Source of the DNA: Sterolibacterium sp052034445
Lineage (GTDB): Bacteria; Pseudomonadota; Gammaproteobacteria; Burkholderiales; Rhodocyclaceae
Length of the DNA stretch: 8,115 bases
Direction of reading: 5' to 3'
Assembly: GCA_052034445.1 (NCBI GenBank)
Contig: JBPOIN010000257.1
Location: 1 to 8,115 of the forward strand
The notes beneath the pieces were generated by a model. The model was not told where the DNA came from. It did no database searches and saw only the letters and a program-made list of their open reading frames with translations. Of the stretch, positions 6,601-8,115 are shown piece by piece. The position numbers and the translations under genes are program-made. The stretch's first letter is position 1, and every line of letters starts with the position of its first letter.

Positions 6601-6996
6601 TTCGACATCCTGTGGCACGCCAGCGCACAGGTGGCCAGCATCCGGCATCCGTTTGCCGCCTTGCGCCTGGCCAGATGGCAGATCGTCGCCGGCGATTTTC
6701 CGCTGGCGGCTGCGTTTGCCAATACCGATATCGTGCTGACCGCGCCGCTGGGCGAGACATGCCCGGGCGCTGCGCTGTCAGGCAGGATGGAATGGACGCT
6801 GGAGCCCTCGGTGATTCAGGATCGCTACGCTTACGCGACAGCCATCAACGAGAAATTGATCCAGTTGAGCGCGGCCCCGGATCAGCCGTGCGCGCCAGAC
6901 GATCCTGGCGCTGCAACTCCCGAAGTTGCCACTCCCGAAGTCGCCACCGCGCAGCCCGGGAGCAAGGGCTGGCTGCGCCGTCGTCTGGGTTTGTGA
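3685..6996 (+). CDS. FkbM methyltransferase-GT4 glycosyltransferase fusion with C-terminal GT41-like module
   Basis: This 1103-aa cytoplasmic protein probably builds or modifies a surface glycan. Residues 20-285 are an FkbM-type SAM-dependent methyltransferase: motif I DIGANVGD (67-74), acidic E91 in CIEG, and KTDTDG (171-176). FkbM enzymes methylate sugar or polyketide hydroxyls. Residues 303-655 are a GT-B glycosyltransferase of GT4 type: GGIARVW (316-322), LHDMIPE (404-410), VSQHTASD (437-444), VGARGGHKN (493-501) and the EX7E nucleotide-sugar motif EGFGMPPLE (569-577). Residues 660-895 are helical, and 896-1045 resemble a Rossmann half-domain (LHLAVIMDG, LDRRRFHLTLVLP, AGFDILWHAS). Together, from memory, they resemble SPINDLY/O-GlcNAc-transferase-like (GT41) proteins, but the second Rossmann half is missing. 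The tail has an ATPEV duplication and a basic end, KGWLRRRLGL. An in-frame TGA sits directly before the ATG at 3685, so the N-terminus is complete. Neither that ATG nor the one at 3697 has a clear ribosome site. No polysaccharide export genes adjoin it. Confidence 0.88.
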   Translation: MRASMISAESATDRQPTFLYQVGRYALEFPAGHLLPHYQATWPRYDRTPGDLAAIMAEKYPGFCAIDIGANVGDTCAAFNKHVRVPTLCIEGAASYHDCLLRNARRIGDHVAVAPYFVGDPRMNGEFSLLVANGTATLQRHAGKPEDAPQFLPLARILVEHPGFANFKLLKTDTDGMDFAILQHAMVEIARNRPVLYFEYDTGFSADAEAQAEQLLAELGQHGYRQFVVYDNFGHFYQARSLNDGHFAAELNAVLRSNRQFGTAIHYFDLAVFHEEDADLFAALATLEQQRRNLRQPPVPGGALVVDGVFWEAQDGGIARVWSEVLQRWAGRPIGRRIVLLDRDDTAPRIPGIRRVDIPRRHAAGCSAAADALMLQRWCDALDARAFVSTYFTLPQTTPALLLLHDMIPEALQVVRDTPMWQEKHAALAQASRFAAVSQHTASDLPRFFPSLGQVSIDIARLGVNAVFHAPTDEEIAAWRSRHGVERPFFLTVGARGGHKNVRLLFEALAHAPLPNEIDIVCVGGDTTLEAELAAAAPRTRVHLLQLDDAGLRAAYGAALALVYPSCYEGFGMPPLEAMACGCPVITCRNASLPEVCGDAALFVAPDSVAEMHAALLAVQEPARRAALRSQGRQRVEQFSWDRCAAALESSLLATEREATEILQRCATAAFSPADLERLEAARREPGTDQAWRAELRCRLARCLSGFDASLQGAGATLLRSLPGRIFAAGMAGALHAVPAAAAELELRAALHAACAGPEAPPPGTLMAAMLYLAPDALPAALWLPGLPYWLHEVFALYVFSVPPGPLPAATLAACRAEQARLFDCLAAMTHAAAERIDTLLLAEHLLQRLDTLDADTRGAFDRQCANAQARLIERILQLRCYGLGSQSGDQPERPRLHLAVIMDGSAGASDGGIDSVLALFEYLDRRRFHLTLVLPAGARRGETRRYEILADQVLELPETFRAAVPVLRAAGFDILWHASAQVASIRHPFAALRLARWQIVAGDFPLAAAFANTDIVLTAPLGETCPGAALSGRMEWTLEPSVIQDRYAYATAINEKLIQLSAAPDQPCAPDDPGAATPEVATPEVATAQPGSKGWLRRRLGL
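6913..6942 (+). repeat. 15-base tandem duplication (ATPEV x2)
   Basis: Two 15-base units, 6913-6927 and 6928-6942, differ at two positions and encode ATPEV twice; a partial third unit (AT) follows. They lie in the proline/alanine-rich linker before the basic C-terminus of the glycosyltransferase. The array keeps the frame and looks like slippage in a linker. Confidence 0.7.
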
Positions 6997-7018
6997 GCGC
7001 ATCCCGAGCGATGTCGGG

Positions 7019-8115
7019 TCAGCGCTTGACCTGCTGCGCCATGAGTTTTTCGAGTTTTTCGGTGTACGGCGGCAGCAGGCCGAAGGCGCGGCGGAAATCC
7101 CACCAGCCGGCCTGGTAGATGGTGCGCGCATGGCTGAATTCGAGGAAGCCTTCGCGGCCATGGTAATGGCCCATGCCTGAGTCGCCGATGCCGCCGAACG
7201 GCGCGTCGGTGAGCGCGGCGTGCATCATGAGTTCGTTGATCGACACGCCGCCCGACAGCGTGTGGTCGAGTATCCGGCGCTGTTCGGCGGCATCGCGACC
7301 GAAGTAGTACAACGCCAGCGGACGCGGCCGGCTGTTGATGTCGGCGATCACGGCATCCAGCGCATCGTAGGTCAGCACCACCATGGCCGGGCCGAAGATT
7401 TCGTGTTGCATGATGTCCGTGTCGGCGGGCGGATCGATCACCAGCTGTAGCGGCAGCTTCTGGCGTTGCGGGCCGTGGTCGGGGCCGCCGCAGGTTTCGA
7501 TGCGTGCGCCGCGCGCCGCGGCCTGCTGCACATAACCTTCGACGCGCTGGCAGTGGCGCGCGTTGATCAGCGAAACCAGATCCGGATTCTCGGCATAGCT
7601 GCCCGGATACAGGCGTTCGTAACTATTGCGGCAGGCGGCCAGAAAGGCTTCGAGCGCTTCGCGCGCCACATACACGACATCGGCATTCACGCAGACCTGG
7701 CCGCTGTTGGTTCCTTTGACGATCATGATGCGCTCGGCGGCCACGGCGAGATCGGCGCTGCGGCCGATGATGACGGGCGACTTGCCACCGAGTTCGAGCG
7801 TCAGCGGGGTCAGGTGTGCGGCGGCGTTGCGCATCACGGCGCGCGCCACCGGGGCGCTGCCGGTCAGCACCAGATGGTCGAACGGCTGCGCCGAGAAGGC
7901 CTGACTCAGTTCGAGTCCGCCATTCACCACGGCAACTTCGTCAGGGGTGAAGAATTCCGCCACGGCGGCGGCGAGCACCGCGGCCGTGCGCGGCGTGAGC
8001 TCGGCGGGCTTGAGGATGGCGCGGTTGCCGGCCGCGAGCACGTAGGCCAGCGGCGCAAACAGCGTGAAGATCGGATAGTTCCAGGTGCCCATGATGCCGA
8101 CCACGCCCTTCGGGT
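7019..8115 (-). CDS. Aldehyde dehydrogenase, coniferyl-aldehyde type (5' end outside window)
   Basis: The frame is open to the window edge, reading PKGVVGIMGTWNYP at the start of the visible part; 364 residues are seen and roughly 110 N-terminal ones are missing if the protein has the usual length of 470-480. It is a cytoplasmic NAD(P)-dependent enzyme that oxidises an aldehyde to its acid. Counting the V at 8104 as residue 1, the key parts are catalytic-site N9 in GTWNYP, cofactor-binding K32 in LKPAE, general base E104 in LELGGKSP, nucleophile C138 in SGQVCVN, and EIFGP (235-239). The spacing and the LAAGNRA, FDHLVLTGS and PFGGIGDSGMG segments resemble coniferyl-aldehyde dehydrogenases (CalB type) of lignin-monomer breakdown. 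Members of this family also take other aromatic or aliphatic aldehydes, so the substrate is open. It converges on the glycosyltransferase gene with 22 bases between stops, and nothing links the two functionally. Confidence 0.93.
   Translation of the reverse strand, partial: PKGVVGIMGTWNYPIFTLFAPLAYVLAAGNRAILKPAELTPRTAAVLAAAVAEFFTPDEVAVVNGGLELSQAFSAQPFDHLVLTGSAPVARAVMRNAAAHLTPLTLELGGKSPVIIGRSADLAVAAERIMIVKGTNSGQVCVNADVVYVAREALEAFLAACRNSYERLYPGSYAENPDLVSLINARHCQRVEGYVQQAAARGARIETCGGPDHGPQRQKLPLQLVIDPPADTDIMQHEIFGPAMVVLTYDALDAVIADINSRPRPLALYYFGRDAAEQRRILDHTLSGGVSINELMMHAALTDAPFGGIGDSGMGHYHGREGFLEFSHARTIYQAGWWDFRRAFGLLPPYTEKLEKLMAQQVKR

Noticed and set aside
7003..7018. Small hairpin CCCGA/TCGGG between the convergent glycosyltransferase and aldehyde dehydrogenase stops
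   Set aside because: The stem is only 5 base pairs with no T-run on either strand, too weak to call a terminator in GC-rich DNA.

Overview
The window is a high-GC stretch of bacterial chromosome, most likely from a betaproteobacterium. The main clue is the ZIP transporter at 251-1180, which matches my memory of the Bordetella bronchiseptica transporter BbZIP almost position for position (309 aa, all metal ligands at the same residue numbers). Taxonomy is an inference; there is no rRNA or other marker gene here. I see no tRNA, rRNA, CRISPR array, insertion sequence or phage gene.

Left part (1-1748, + strand) is a metal-handling cluster. It holds the last 54 residues of a zinc/manganese-type ABC transporter permease (1-165), a complete ZIP-family metal transporter (251-1180), and a complete Dps ferritin-like protein (1208-1720). 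The last two are 27 bases apart and are probably one transcript. The combined logic would be metal entry into the cytoplasm followed by iron oxidation, storage and DNA protection by Dps. A strong stem-loop with its T-run inside the loop (1723-1748) closes this block and faces the convergent end of the next gene.

Middle part (1787-6996) is a divergent pair with a 221-base shared promoter region. Leftward is a 558-aa predicted outer-membrane lipoprotein (1787-3463, - strand): a lipobox, a beta-rich N-terminal region, two about 76-residue tandem repeats each with a cysteine pair, and a Trp/Cys-rich C-terminal domain. Rightward is a 1103-aa protein (3685-6996) that fuses an FkbM-type methyltransferase, a GT4-type glycosyltransferase, and a third module resembling an incomplete SPINDLY/O-GlcNAc-transferase-like unit. 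The intergenic region has a perfect TATAAT for the leftward gene, a 12-base palindrome between its -35 and -10 positions, an inverted repeat bracketing its -10, and a weaker promoter candidate for the rightward gene.

Right end (7019-8115, - strand) is the C-terminal 364 residues of an aldehyde dehydrogenase of the coniferyl-aldehyde type, cut by the window edge and convergent with the glycosyltransferase gene.

No clearly new system stands out. The items most worth a second look are the three-module surface-glycan enzyme with its apparently truncated last module, the lipoprotein's domain architecture and divergent control region, and the ZIP-Dps pairing.
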